DNA of 64,000 nt from Rickettsiales bacterium (GTDB lineage: Bacteria > Pseudomonadota > Alphaproteobacteria > Rickettsiales > SXRF01). This document shows, piece by piece, positions 8,767-16,693 of the stretch. Made by a program: the position numbers and the translations under genes. Every line of letters starts with the position of its first letter. Within the stretch, counting starts at the first letter, position 1. The notes beneath the pieces were generated by a model that worked only from the letters and a program-made list of their open reading frames with translations, had not been told where the DNA came from and searched no databases. The stretch covers positions 85,144-149,143 of the forward strand of contig JAJTHB010000020.1 of NCBI GenBank assembly GCA_021299465.1. The letters are read 5' to 3'.

Positions 8767-9789
8767 ATGATTTCTAACGTCTCTAAGTTCTATTGGCTAG
8801 CCGCGTTACCCCTCACGATACCAACCCTATCACTGCTGAGCGACCGGCATTGGCTATCCATCCCGTTGGCGGTGCTGACATCAATCGTCGTTGCTATCGT
8901 GATCCGTCGTTTGCTTCACAGGCAGAAACATACAGCCACAAATTTTCAGGCTATTCGCATACAAACCAGTAGTGCCTATAGCCAGCTTGTAGCAACGGCA
9001 AAACAGCATAGCTATGAATCTCGGCAACTGGACAAACGCAGCGATGAGCTCACGGATAGTGTCATCCAAAGCGCAGCCTGCACGCATGAAGCACAAGCCG
9101 TACTGAGAGGAACCAGCGATCGCTTTAGCGCGATTATCGAAACTTCTGCGCGGCTTCGTCATGTCATTACCTCGCTGGAAGATCATAACAGCCAGGCGGA
9201 AAATGCTACCCGAAATATGCTAAAGCAATTACTGGATTTCAATGATGTTGCACGCACCATGGGTGATACAAGCAAGCATATGTCAGAAGCGCTGGATTTC
9301 ATCACCTCTATCACCGAGAAGATTGACCTGCTCGCGCTCAATGCCACTATTGAAGCAGCACACGCCGGCGAAGCAGGCAAAGGATTCCTCGTCGTTGCCA
9401 GCGAGATTAAACAACTGGCGGAAGCGACCAGACGCTCAGCCACCAACATCGAACAGCATATTCAGGCGTTGCATCAGGCTGCGGGTAAAGCAGAATCAGT
9501 TGTAACTGAGGCTAGCGCCATGGCAGCAAAGGCACATGAACTTACCGAAAAATCACTCAGCAGCCTTAAGGAACAAAAAGAAGTGACGAGTTATATTGAG
9601 CAGGATATTCGCGATGCCAATGAGCGTGCCAATACCATTGTAGGCATGGTAACGCAGATCGCGGAGGCAACCGCGCGCAGCAATGCCGATACGATCGAAC
9701 TGCGCGCTGCCGTAAGCCGCTTGCATCAATTAAGTATGAGCCTCGAGAAGGAATTAAAAGAACAAAACCAGTGGCTCCAGGCCGCCTAA
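8767..9789 (+). CDS. Methyl-accepting chemotaxis protein without a large periplasmic sensor
   Basis: A 340-residue receptor. Two adjacent N-terminal membrane segments ([17 protein letters not shown] and [15 protein letters not shown]) leave almost no periplasmic domain. The remainder is a long coiled coil with the MCP hairpin tip in slightly divergent form ([23 protein letters not shown]). It probably senses membrane or cytoplasmic state and signals through CheA/CheW (not in the window) to the CheY/CheZ pair. A TATAAT at 8755-8760 lies only six bases before the ATG and no ribosome-binding site is visible, so translation may be leaderless. Confidence 0.9.
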   Translation: MISNVSKFYWLAALPLTIPTLSLLSDRHWLSIPLAVLTSIVVAIVIRRLLHRQKHTATNFQAIRIQTSSAYSQLVATAKQHSYESRQLDKRSDELTDSVIQSAACTHEAQAVLRGTSDRFSAIIETSARLRHVITSLEDHNSQAENATRNMLKQLLDFNDVARTMGDTSKHMSEALDFITSITEKIDLLALNATIEAAHAGEAGKGFLVVASEIKQLAEATRRSATNIEQHIQALHQAAGKAESVVTEASAMAAKAHELTEKSLSSLKEQKEVTSYIEQDIRDANERANTIVGMVTQIAEATARSNADTIELRAAVSRLHQLSMSLEKELKEQNQWLQAA

Positions 9790-9809
9790 CCCAAAAAACG
9801 ATTGTACGA

Positions 9810-9854
9810 TGGTGCCGCCTACAGGAGTCGAACCTACGACCTACGCATTACGAG
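9810..9854 (-). repeat. Duplicated 3' half of tRNA-Thr (attachment-site copy)
   Basis: On the reverse strand this reads from just before TCGTAATGCGTAGG to GCGGCACCA, matching 11225-11269. The differences are one C/T in the T stem and one A/G in the acceptor stem. The 5' half of a tRNA is absent, so this is not a functional gene. An 11-base piece of the same core (CTACGCATTAC) recurs at 11129-11139 inside the island, suggesting more than one integration or deletion event. Confidence 0.88.
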
Positions 9855-9974
9855 AGGGCATCGTCTGTAATGCTAATAACAACAAACTATTGCAAAGTTT
9901 TACACGTTCAAACTGTTGCGACAAGATAAAGCCCATTTCCCTTTGCAGGGAATTGTACCTTTTTGCCGCACTAT

Positions 9975-9994
9975 TGCTGACACTGTGCTGACAC
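9975..9994 (+). repeat. Paired TGCTGACAC repeats, possible integrase arm sites (left copy)
   Basis: TGCTGACAC occurs at 9975-9983 and again at 9986-9994, 11 bases apart. The same pair (TGCCGACAC at 11140-11148, TGCTGACAC at 11151-11159) stands at the other end of the island. Paired short direct repeats near both att ends are what arm-type integrase binding sites look like, but this is inference. Confidence 0.45.
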
Positions 9995-10014
9995 GGAAAT
10001 GAAAAAAATACAGA

Positions 10015-11052
10015 CTATTTTCGGGCGGATGGCCCAGGAATGGTTTCTATTACTCGCTCCAAAAAACCAAGCGCTCTGTTTACTCCTCTTTTATTTCTCG
10101 CGTGGCCTTTTGTATGGCCGTTTTCCAAATGTCCAGTTTCGGATTTAATACGAGTTCTATCAAATGCCTTATACTGGAGCGCTTCATCTGGAGTGTCTCC
10201 GGTAACATCAATTCCTCGTTTTTGTCTTGCCCGATCATAAGCCACCTCATCAATAACAGATAGATTTCCATCAACAGCTAAAGCCATTAGCGAAGGCTTT
10301 TCCGCATTGTTATTCACCCTGCATGCAACATCGAATTGTTTTGCATATTCCGGCCAATACTCTTCAAATCCTCGATGCCGTCCAAGCCCGTCTAGAGGGA
10401 AAAACCGCTTACTCGTTCTTTTAAGTCGCTCCTCGCCTCTGGCAAAGAAAGTAGGAACATCTATATCGGGAGCTATAAGCAACGTTTCATAGCCTTGAGC
10501 TTTTGCTGCTTCTAAATTCTGTTCAACAACCTCAGGATGATCCATGTGGGATTCAACAATGATGGGATATCCTTCACGGCTGAATTTTTCTATTGCTAGC
10601 TGAGTAATTTTGGCCACTTCGTCTATAACAAAATTGTAACTATGTTGCCTTAACCTCGCCACTTCGTAATCATTTAAGTGTAGCTCTTCGATAATCTCTT
10701 TTTCGTAGGGAATATTCCGCAGCATGGAATATTCAGGTATAGCCGCTCTGATCTGCTCGGGGGTAATCTTAACGCTTACCCTCTCTAATTCCGGCTGTTG
10801 CATCAACAGGTGATTGATTGTTGATTTACCAGACAGGGGGCCTCCTCCGATAAATATAAGAAGGCAATGATAAGGATTCGGCTCTTTTGATGATGGACGT
10901 AATGATTCGACAACCGATGCAACGCGATTTTTCAGGTCACGCCTTTCCACATCGGTCCATACATCAAGATCGGCAATGTTATCGCTGTGAAGGATCTCTC
11001 CATCTAGCCATGCCCGAATCAACTGCTTCTTTCTTTGTTTAGAGTATTCCAT
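10015..11052 (-). CDS. Zeta-toxin-family P-loop kinase
   Basis: A 345-residue protein with a Walker A motif in GGGPLSGKST (about residues 69-78) and the zeta-type downstream segments ITPEQIRAAIPEY, EVARLRQHSYNFVIDEV, PIIVESHMDHPE and APDIDVPTFFARGEERLKRT. Zeta toxins phosphorylate UDP-N-acetylglucosamine or related nucleotide sugars and block wall synthesis. Related ATPases have other roles. No epsilon-type antitoxin gene is adjacent. It is the only cargo of the tRNA-Thr island, and its lower GC fits transfer. Whether it is toxic is not shown by the sequence. Confidence 0.8.
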   Translation of the reverse strand: MEYSKQRKKQLIRAWLDGEILHSDNIADLDVWTDVERRDLKNRVASVVESLRPSSKEPNPYHCLLIFIGGGPLSGKSTINHLLMQQPELERVSVKITPEQIRAAIPEYSMLRNIPYEKEIIEELHLNDYEVARLRQHSYNFVIDEVAKITQLAIEKFSREGYPIIVESHMDHPEVVEQNLEAAKAQGYETLLIAPDIDVPTFFARGEERLKRTSKRFFPLDGLGRHRGFEEYWPEYAKQFDVACRVNNNAEKPSLMALAVDGNLSVIDEVAYDRARQKRGIDVTGDTPDEALQYKAFDRTRIKSETGHLENGHTKGHARNKRGVNRALGFLERVIETIPGPSARK

Positions 11053-11139
11053 ATCGGCATAATTATACGACCATATCTGTAAAATTCATTGAATAAAAGC
11101 GACGCTTGTATAACAAAAACGCCCCAAGCTACGCATTAC

Positions 11140-11159
11140 TGCCGACACCGTGCTGACAC
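11140..11159 (+). repeat. Paired TGCYGACAC repeats, possible integrase arm sites (right copy)
   Basis: TGCCGACAC (11140) and TGCTGACAC (11151) keep the same 11-base phasing as the pair at 9975-9994. They directly follow the 11-base tRNA fragment at 11129-11139. Confidence 0.45.
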
Positions 11160-11224
11160 GAGTAAAATAAAAAAATGGTAGCCTTCATTAAATGAAGCAT
11201 AAGCTGCTGGATATAAATAGAAAA

Positions 11225-11300
11225 TGGTGCCGTCTACAGGAGTCGAACCTGCGACCTACGCATTACGAATGCGCCGCTCTACCAACTGAGCTAAGACGGC
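11225..11300 (-). tRNA. tRNA-Thr (anticodon CGT)
   Basis: A 76-base cloverleaf including an encoded CCA. The acceptor stem GCCGTCT pairs with AGACGGC. The D arm is GCTC/GAGC, the anticodon arm is GCGCA-TTCGTAA-TGCGT and the T arm is GCAGG-TTCGACT-CCTGT. The anticodon CGT reads ACG (Thr). Its 3' half is the integration target for the island at 9810-11227. Confidence 0.97.
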
Positions 11301-11373
11301 CGACCGATGGATCAGGGCTGCACTTCTAGCCAAAAATGGCTAGAAGTACAACTTAGATTTATTTCATCAGCAA

Positions 11374-11494
11374 GAACTCGCTGCGGTGAGGTAAGCGCGA
11401 AGCGATAGAGTGCGAGGAAACGAGTGTACACATTAGTACATGACGTTTACGAGCGAGACTCTATCGCAAGCAGATTGCCCACAGCAGCGAGTTC
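11374..11494. repeat. ~120-bp nested palindromic element abutting a stop codon (copy A)
   Basis: The outer arms GAACTCGCTGC (11374) and GCAGCGAGTTC (11484) are perfect, as are the inner arms GCGATAGAGT (11402) and ACTCTATCGC (11458). The centre contains GTACATGACGTTT. It is homologous along its length to 16569-16693. Its right arm ends two bases before the helicase stop codon, so the transcript of that gene runs straight into the folded element. Confidence 0.85.
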
Positions 11495-11496
11495 TA

Positions 11497-12747
11497 TTAG
11501 GCTGCAGATTGTTGAGGCGGACGAGCGCTGCGCTGCCCGCCACGAAACGGACGGCGGCGGCGATTCTTGCTGCTGCCATTGCTCGGACGGTGATTCGCAC
11601 CACGATGTTGCTGCGACTGCCCGCCGTGGTTGCCTTGCGGTCCACGCGGTGGATGTTTTTCATTAGGATTCATGAGCCGCTGAATCGCACGCCATTTGAT
11701 ATCATCAGCGGGCGTGATCAGGTTAAGCGCCGAACCTTCGGCCCCTGCCCTGCCAGTGCGACCGATGCGATGGATATAATCTTCCGGCGCTTGCGGCAGG
11801 TCATAATTGATCACATGCTCGATATGCGGAATATCGAGACCGCGTGCAGCAATATCGGTTGCAACCAGAATGCGGTATTTATAATCGCGAAACCCGTCGA
11901 TCACTTTTTCGCGGCGGTTCTGGCGCAGGTCACCGTGGATCGCTTCTACCGTATGTTTTTCTTTGCGCAGGCGGGTGGCCATTTTTTCAGCGCCCCACTT
12001 GGTTTTCACAAACACAATGATCGAGCCGGTGCGAACCGCAAGCTGCTCCTGCAGCACGCTGTATTTCGCATCTTCGCGGGTATGAATCACTTCCTGTTTG
12101 ATTTTTGCAATTGGCGAGGTGGTCGAACCAACCGACACGCGCACAGGATTATTCAGATATTTCGACGAAAGCTTCACAATGTTATCAGGAAGCGTGGCCG
12201 AGAAAAGAAGCGTCTGGCGCTGCGGCGGCAGGAACTTCACCACGCGTTCAATCTGGGTTTCAAAGCCCATATCGAGCATGCGATCAGTTTCATCAAGCAC
12301 AAGGAAATTCGCATCATGCAGCATCAGGCTGCCGCGTTCCAGATGGTCGTTGATACGCCCTGGCGTGCCAACAATCAGACGCGGACGCGCGCGCAGCTGC
12401 TGGATTTGTTTCGGCATCGATTCGCCGCCGATGAGCAGCACGCTTTTAATGGTATTGTAAGGGCCAGCGGTGAGCTGATCGATCATCTCAATCACCTGCA
12501 TCGCGAGTTCGCGCGTTGGTGTCATGACGAGCGCACTACCGCGTGGGCTGGCTAGCAGCTTGGCAACAAGGGGGATGCCAAAGGCGCCGGTTTTGCCGGT
12601 GCCGGTTTGGGCAGAGCCTAGAATGTCTTTGCCTTCAAGCGCCGGCGGAATCGCCTGAGCCTGGATTGGGGTTGGGGTGTTAAAATTGATACGCTTAAGC
12701 GCGTCAAGAAGGGGCTGGGGAAGTCCCAGCGAGAGAAAATCGTTCAT
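11497..12747 (-). CDS. DEAD-box family ATP-dependent RNA helicase (RhlE-like)
   Basis: A 416-residue two-domain RNA helicase. It has the Q motif (FNTPTPIQAQAIP), motif I AQTGTGKT (46-53), motif Ia PTRELA, motif II DETD (152-155), motif III SAT (183-185) and motif VI HRIGRTGRAG. The C-terminus is a basic, Gln/Arg/Gly-rich tail typical of RhlE proteins. Motif II reads DETD instead of DEAD. A cold-shock gene follows upstream on the same strand, fitting a role in cold RNA remodelling. The end of the gene abuts palindromic element A. Confidence 0.93.
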   Translation of the reverse strand: MNDFLSLGLPQPLLDALKRINFNTPTPIQAQAIPPALEGKDILGSAQTGTGKTGAFGIPLVAKLLASPRGSALVMTPTRELAMQVIEMIDQLTAGPYNTIKSVLLIGGESMPKQIQQLRARPRLIVGTPGRINDHLERGSLMLHDANFLVLDETDRMLDMGFETQIERVVKFLPPQRQTLLFSATLPDNIVKLSSKYLNNPVRVSVGSTTSPIAKIKQEVIHTREDAKYSVLQEQLAVRTGSIIVFVKTKWGAEKMATRLRKEKHTVEAIHGDLRQNRREKVIDGFRDYKYRILVATDIAARGLDIPHIEHVINYDLPQAPEDYIHRIGRTGRAGAEGSALNLITPADDIKWRAIQRLMNPNEKHPPRGPQGNHGGQSQQHRGANHRPSNGSSKNRRRRPFRGGQRSARPPQQSAA

Positions 12748-12822
12748 GGCTTATCCTTTTAGCAGGCAAGCAACATGACCGGCTCGCCTCTTAAATAAAA
12801 ATTTTATGTTATGATAATTTCG

Positions 12823-12854
12823 CTGCGGCGACTGAGCAAACTCAGCCGCCGCAG
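12823..12854 (-). terminator. Stem-loop downstream of the cold-shock gene
   Basis: CTGCGGCG/CGCCGCAG plus CTGAG/CTCAG form a long interrupted stem around a CAAA loop, 12 bases after the cspA-like stop. The sequence after it on the reverse strand is AT-rich but has no clean T run, so it may be a terminator or a 3' stabiliser. Confidence 0.55.
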
Positions 12855-12866
12855 GTGAAATAAATA

Positions 12867-13076
12867 TTAAGCTGCTTCGAGCTTAAGATTAGCAGCCGAG
12901 GTCTTGCCTTTGTTGGTGGCGAGATCATAGGATACTTTTTGGCCTTCGTTCAGTGAAGAAAGGCCAGCGCGTTCTACAGCGCTGATATGGACGAACACGT
13001 CGCCACCACCTTGATCAGGTTGAATGAAGCCGAAACCTTTGGTTGGGTTAAACCATTTTACGATACCAGTTGCCAT
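12867..13076 (-). CDS. Cold-shock protein (CspA family)
   Basis: A 69-residue single OB-fold nucleic-acid chaperone with RNP1 KGFGFIQ and RNP2 VFVHIS, starting MATGIVKWFNPTKGFGFI. A strong AAGGAG site precedes the ATG. The 240 bases upstream hold no gene and could provide the long structured leader typical of cold-shock messages, but I see no diagnostic cold box. Confidence 0.95.
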   Translation of the reverse strand: MATGIVKWFNPTKGFGFIQPDQGGGDVFVHISAVERAGLSSLNEGQKVSYDLATNKGKTSAANLKLEAA

Positions 13077-13316
13077 GAGAAAATCTCCTTATTCATAGCG
13101 TTGATGCCTGCCCACTTTAGGCAAGCTTGATAAGAGTTCCGTCACCCGAAACCGGGGCACTCTTACATCAAACGCGAGGAGGAAAAGACCGTAGATCCGA
13201 TAGTGTTTTTAAAAACACCCTGACCGTTTCCGGGCAGCCAAAACAAGCAACTTAAATAAAGAGTAATTCGAAAACTCGAGAGCATTATGCACAAAAATAA
13301 AGGGATAGCAAGGATT
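13077..13316. other. Intergenic region upstream of the cold-shock gene; no gene seen
   Basis: 240 bases between two leftward genes. Short inverted repeats are present (CCTGCC..GGCA and CACCCGAAACCGGGG). It presumably carries the cold-shock promoter and leader. I see no convincing RNA gene. Confidence 0.4.
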
Positions 13317-14798
13317 TTATCCTGCAACCTGCGGCGTAGCGCCCTGAGCCGCCTTTTGCTCGGCCATTTTCGCCTGCCATGCAGCGGGCGGCGTTTCAAG
13401 CTTGCAGCGCTTGGTTTTGCATTCTTTCTCAGGAACAGGAAGCGCAGCCTCATCACTTTCCTTGGCTTTAACCTGCCCGGTTGCCAGCGCCCATGGGTTG
13501 CTCTTCATCAACTCGACCTGACCAGCTAAGCGCTGCTGCATGTTTTTATTTTTTCCACCTAGTACGTCCTCGCGGCCGAGGAAATTGCCAATATTGGCAA
13601 TCAACTCTGTCTGCATCTCTGGTTTTTGCTGAGCAATAATTTCTGCAGCCACGGAAATGACGCTATCTTCAGTGCTAATGTCAGATTTGATACCATGACC
13701 ATGCCCTTTGGATGAGAGTGCGAGCAGCACCTCCCCAATGATGGTGTTGATGATGAAGCCCTTGCGCCACTTCAGTGTTTTGAGCATGGGAACGTCATTA
13801 TTCTTTTTATAAGTTATAGAGTTTTTATAGGTGCTAAGCGTGTGACAAAATGTGCTTGCCATGTAGCCGAACGCCGCCACACGCAAAGGCTTCGATTGCA
13901 CCCACTGCCAAACAGCGTCAAGACCATGTTTTTTAGGATCATCCGGGTCAATTTTTTTTTCTTTGACAAGAGCCCCTATCGCACCTGAAATGACCGTGCT
14001 GGTGCCAAGCCCAAAATCCTGCCAACCTGAGATCCTTAGATCTTTGATATCTTTTGCGCTGTAGCTTGGATGTTCCAGATGCAGTGATTTATTGAGCGCA
14101 TGATGCCGCAAAGCAGATGTAGCAATGAGCCCGCCTGCCATAGCAGTAAAACTATTGCCGATTTCTGCGGGATAGGTTTGCAGAGTGTCGATGATTTTAT
14201 GAAACACATCCCGCTTGTTGTTTTCGGTGACAATAGGAACTGTCAAATTCTGGTCAAAGTTAAGATTGTGTTCCTTAGTATACTCGATGAGCTTTTTAAC
14301 TTGCTTGCGAATTTCTGCCTGAGACTGGGCGGCAGTACCCATCGCACCCATGGTGGCGCTACCCACAAAATAGGAAATGCCTGCGGCTACATCTTCTTTA
14401 CGACCACCTTTATAGCCATACATGGCAAAGCATAAATCCGCCAGCATGAAGAAATAGCTGGTAGCACGCAGCGTTTGACTTTTAAATTTTTCCTTAAGGC
14501 TACGTGTGTCTTTCTCTTCCGTAAAAGACTGTGGACCCTTAACCCAGCCATTTTCAGAAAGCGACTTAATCAACGATTTTTCAAACCAAAAACCGCGCAC
14601 TTCTAACGCCGGCTTATCTTCAAAGATCGTAGGAACCAGCGTATAACCTTCTTGCGCCAGTGTATTTTGTAATTTTAGTAGCTCTTTAGACGAGACCGCA
14701 TCAGCCGCGTGAAGGTAGGCACGATTAGCACCGTTCTCCGACCTGCGGACAGTTAGCCTATCAATAATCTTAGATTCTTTAAAGTGGTAAACGCTCAA
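13317..14798 (-). CDS. Hypothetical membrane-associated protein, 493 residues
   Basis: I do not recognise this family. The best start is a TTG at 14798, with AAGGG nine bases upstream. The N-terminal ~110 residues are soluble and mixed alpha/beta (ALEVRGFWFEKSLIKSLSENG). From 110 to 370 there are several moderately hydrophobic helices separated by polar segments (TSYFFMLADLCFAMYGYKGG, YFVGSATMGAMGTAA, FIINTIIGEVLLALSSKG). A charged Ala/Gln-rich tail containing CKTKRCKLE ends the protein. It stands alone between the cold-shock gene and an amino acid permease. Confidence 0.72.
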   Translation of the reverse strand: MSVYHFKESKIIDRLTVRRSENGANRAYLHAADAVSSKELLKLQNTLAQEGYTLVPTIFEDKPALEVRGFWFEKSLIKSLSENGWVKGPQSFTEEKDTRSLKEKFKSQTLRATSYFFMLADLCFAMYGYKGGRKEDVAAGISYFVGSATMGAMGTAAQSQAEIRKQVKKLIEYTKEHNLNFDQNLTVPIVTENNKRDVFHKIIDTLQTYPAEIGNSFTAMAGGLIATSALRHHALNKSLHLEHPSYSAKDIKDLRISGWQDFGLGTSTVISGAIGALVKEKKIDPDDPKKHGLDAVWQWVQSKPLRVAAFGYMASTFCHTLSTYKNSITYKKNNDVPMLKTLKWRKGFIINTIIGEVLLALSSKGHGHGIKSDISTEDSVISVAAEIIAQQKPEMQTELIANIGNFLGREDVLGGKNKNMQQRLAGQVELMKSNPWALATGQVKAKESDEAALPVPEKECKTKRCKLETPPAAWQAKMAEQKAAQGATPQVAG

Positions 14799-15015
14799 TG
14801 CCTAAACCCTTTCCATCAGGTATAAGAATACCAATGAATGGCAACGAGTTACATGGGAAATATGTTACATTATTGTTGCAGGAATACGTCGCTGGTTGCT
14901 AGCCGCTAGCACCAAGCAAAAAAATATCCAAAAATGCTTTACTAACAATAGCTTGGAAATATGACGGTTTCACAGCCGACACACATCCAGCGACTAAAGA
15001 TCAACAAACTGACGA

Positions 15016-16464
15016 TTAGCGCTTCTCAGGATTCCTTAACTTGCTGTGGAACTGGCCATAGGCGAAATAAACCACCAAACCCGCAAGGAAATAGAATTTG
15101 AGTGTCCAGAACATTTCGCGCAGGCCATACATCAGGTAGCCGCAGCAAAGAATGCCAAGGATCGGCACCACCGGCGAGAACGGCACACGGAAAGGACGGT
15201 GCATATCCGGCTCGGTTTTACGCAAATACAGTACCGAGAAACAGATGATCGAAAAAGCAAGCAGCGTGCCCATGCTGACGAGATCGCCAAGCTGGCTGAT
15301 CGGGGTCATACCCGCAATCACCGCCACCACAACACCTACCACCAAAGTATTGATGTAAGGCGTTTGGAATTTCGGATGCACCTTGCTGAAGGCAGCTGGC
15401 AGAAGGCCATCACGCGACATGGTGTAGAAAATGCGCGTCTGGCCGTAAAGCAGCACCAGCATTACGGACGAAAGGCCGGTGATCGCACCGATTTTCACGA
15501 TGAATGCCAGCCAGCCGAGGCCGATAGCATCCACGCCCACCGCGATAGGATCTGGCACATTCAGCATGGTGTAAGGCACGATACCGGTGAGCACCAGCGC
15601 CACCAGCATATAGAGAATCGTACAGATGGTGAGCGACGCAATGATACCGATTGGCATATCGCGCTGCGGATTCTTGGCTTCCTGGGCAGCAGTAGAAACC
15701 GCTTCAAAACCGACATAGGCAAAGAAGATCACGCCAGCCGCACGCAAAATGCCATCATAACCAAACTCGCCAGGTTTTCCCGTTGGCTCAGGAATGAACG
15801 GCGACCAGTTATCGGCATTCACATAAAAGAGGCCAACCGCGATAAACAGTACAATCACCGACACCTTAATCACAACAATGACGTTGTTAACTGTGGCCGA
15901 TTCCTTGATGCCGATAACCAGCAAGGCGCTTACAGCAAGTGCGGCAAGGAAAGCTGGCAGGTTGAACACACCCGTTGCCGCCGTACCGTCAGCCAGCGTC
16001 ACCGGCAAGCCGGGCGCAGCAGCCCAGATCGGCGAAATCATAATCCCAAAATCCTTGAGGAAACTCACGATATAGCCCGACCAACCGACAGCGACCGTCG
16101 AAGCGGCGATGCCATATTCAAGCAGCAGCAGCCAGCCCATGATCCAAGCGAATAATTCGCCAAGCGAGGCATAAGCATAAGAGTACGCACTACCGGAAAC
16201 AGGCAGCATGGAAGCCAGTTCGGCATAGCACAGCGCGGCAAAGGCGCAGCAAAGCCCGGCCAGTACGAAAGAAAGGATAATAGCAGGACCCGCATATTGC
16301 GCAGCGGCTTGCCCGGTCATCACGAAAATACCCGCACCGATAATTGCACCGACGCCAAGGCTGGTCAGGTTCGCGGCAGAAAGCGTGCGCTTCAGCTCGC
16401 CTTTTTGCGACTCCGCCTGAATCTGCGCGACTGGTTTTTTCATCATGTATTTAGAAAACGACAT
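15016..16464 (-). CDS. APC-superfamily amino acid permease (YfnA/CAT type)
   Basis: A 482-residue inner-membrane transporter with about 12 hydrophobic segments. TM1 carries the APC signature GVGAIIGAGIFVMTGQAA, and the TM6 region has FFAYVGFEAVSTAAQEAKNPQRDMP, typical of the cationic amino acid transporter branch. A GAAAGGAA site precedes the ATG. Substrate specificity cannot be read from the sequence. It appears to be a single-gene unit. Confidence 0.9.
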   Translation of the reverse strand: MSFSKYMMKKPVAQIQAESQKGELKRTLSAANLTSLGVGAIIGAGIFVMTGQAAAQYAGPAIILSFVLAGLCCAFAALCYAELASMLPVSGSAYSYAYASLGELFAWIMGWLLLLEYGIAASTVAVGWSGYIVSFLKDFGIMISPIWAAAPGLPVTLADGTAATGVFNLPAFLAALAVSALLVIGIKESATVNNVIVVIKVSVIVLFIAVGLFYVNADNWSPFIPEPTGKPGEFGYDGILRAAGVIFFAYVGFEAVSTAAQEAKNPQRDMPIGIIASLTICTILYMLVALVLTGIVPYTMLNVPDPIAVGVDAIGLGWLAFIVKIGAITGLSSVMLVLLYGQTRIFYTMSRDGLLPAAFSKVHPKFQTPYINTLVVGVVVAVIAGMTPISQLGDLVSMGTLLAFSIICFSVLYLRKTEPDMHRPFRVPFSPVVPILGILCCGYLMYGLREMFWTLKFYFLAGLVVYFAYGQFHSKLRNPEKR

Positions 16465-16568
16465 GGGGGTTCCTTTCGGAAAATTTGAATAAGACCGATA
16501 CCACTACAGGGTATGGGTTTGTCTGTAAAACAAAATTTGGTTAACGCCATACAACTTTCCCCATCCCT

Positions 16569-16693
16569 AAATCTCGCTACGGCGAGGAAAGCGCGCAGCG
16601 ATGGAGTTCGAGGAAACGAATGTACATCAAAGTACATGACGTTTCCGAGGGAGGCTTCATCGCAAGCAGATTTCCCGCTGCAGATAGAGATTT
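16569..16693. repeat. ~125-bp nested palindromic element abutting a stop codon (copy B)
   Basis: Homologous to 11374-11494: both share GAGGAAACGA, GTACATGACGTTT and ATCGCAAGCAGATT in the same order. Arms here are AAATCTC (16569) and GAGATTT (16687), with GGAAACG/CGTTTCC inside. Its right edge touches the antiporter stop codon (16694-16696), the same placement as copy A beside an unrelated gene. Confidence 0.85.

Larger units (their letters stand above)
9810..11227. mobile_element. Small tRNA-Thr-associated genomic island (remnant)
   Basis: The right end is tRNA-Thr(CGT). At the left end, 9810-9854 repeats the tRNA from its anticodon loop to the CCA with 2 mismatches in 44 bases, the hallmark of attL/attR left by a tyrosine integrase. 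The interior holds one gene, the zeta-toxin-like kinase, and looks more AT-rich than its surroundings. No integrase gene remains, so the island is probably a decayed remnant or depends on an integrase elsewhere. Confidence 0.75.

Noticed and set aside
9810..9854. Second tRNA gene
   Set aside because: Only the 3' half is present; it lacks the acceptor 5' strand and D arm, so it is an attachment-site duplicate.
11440..12555. Open frame of 371 codons on the plus strand
   Set aside because: Antisense to the DEAD-box helicase, whose motifs are complete; low-complexity basic product.
15046..16155. Long open frame (369 codons) on the plus strand
   Set aside because: It is antisense to the amino acid permease and His/Arg-rich, as expected from the complement of a membrane protein gene; no start site or family signature.
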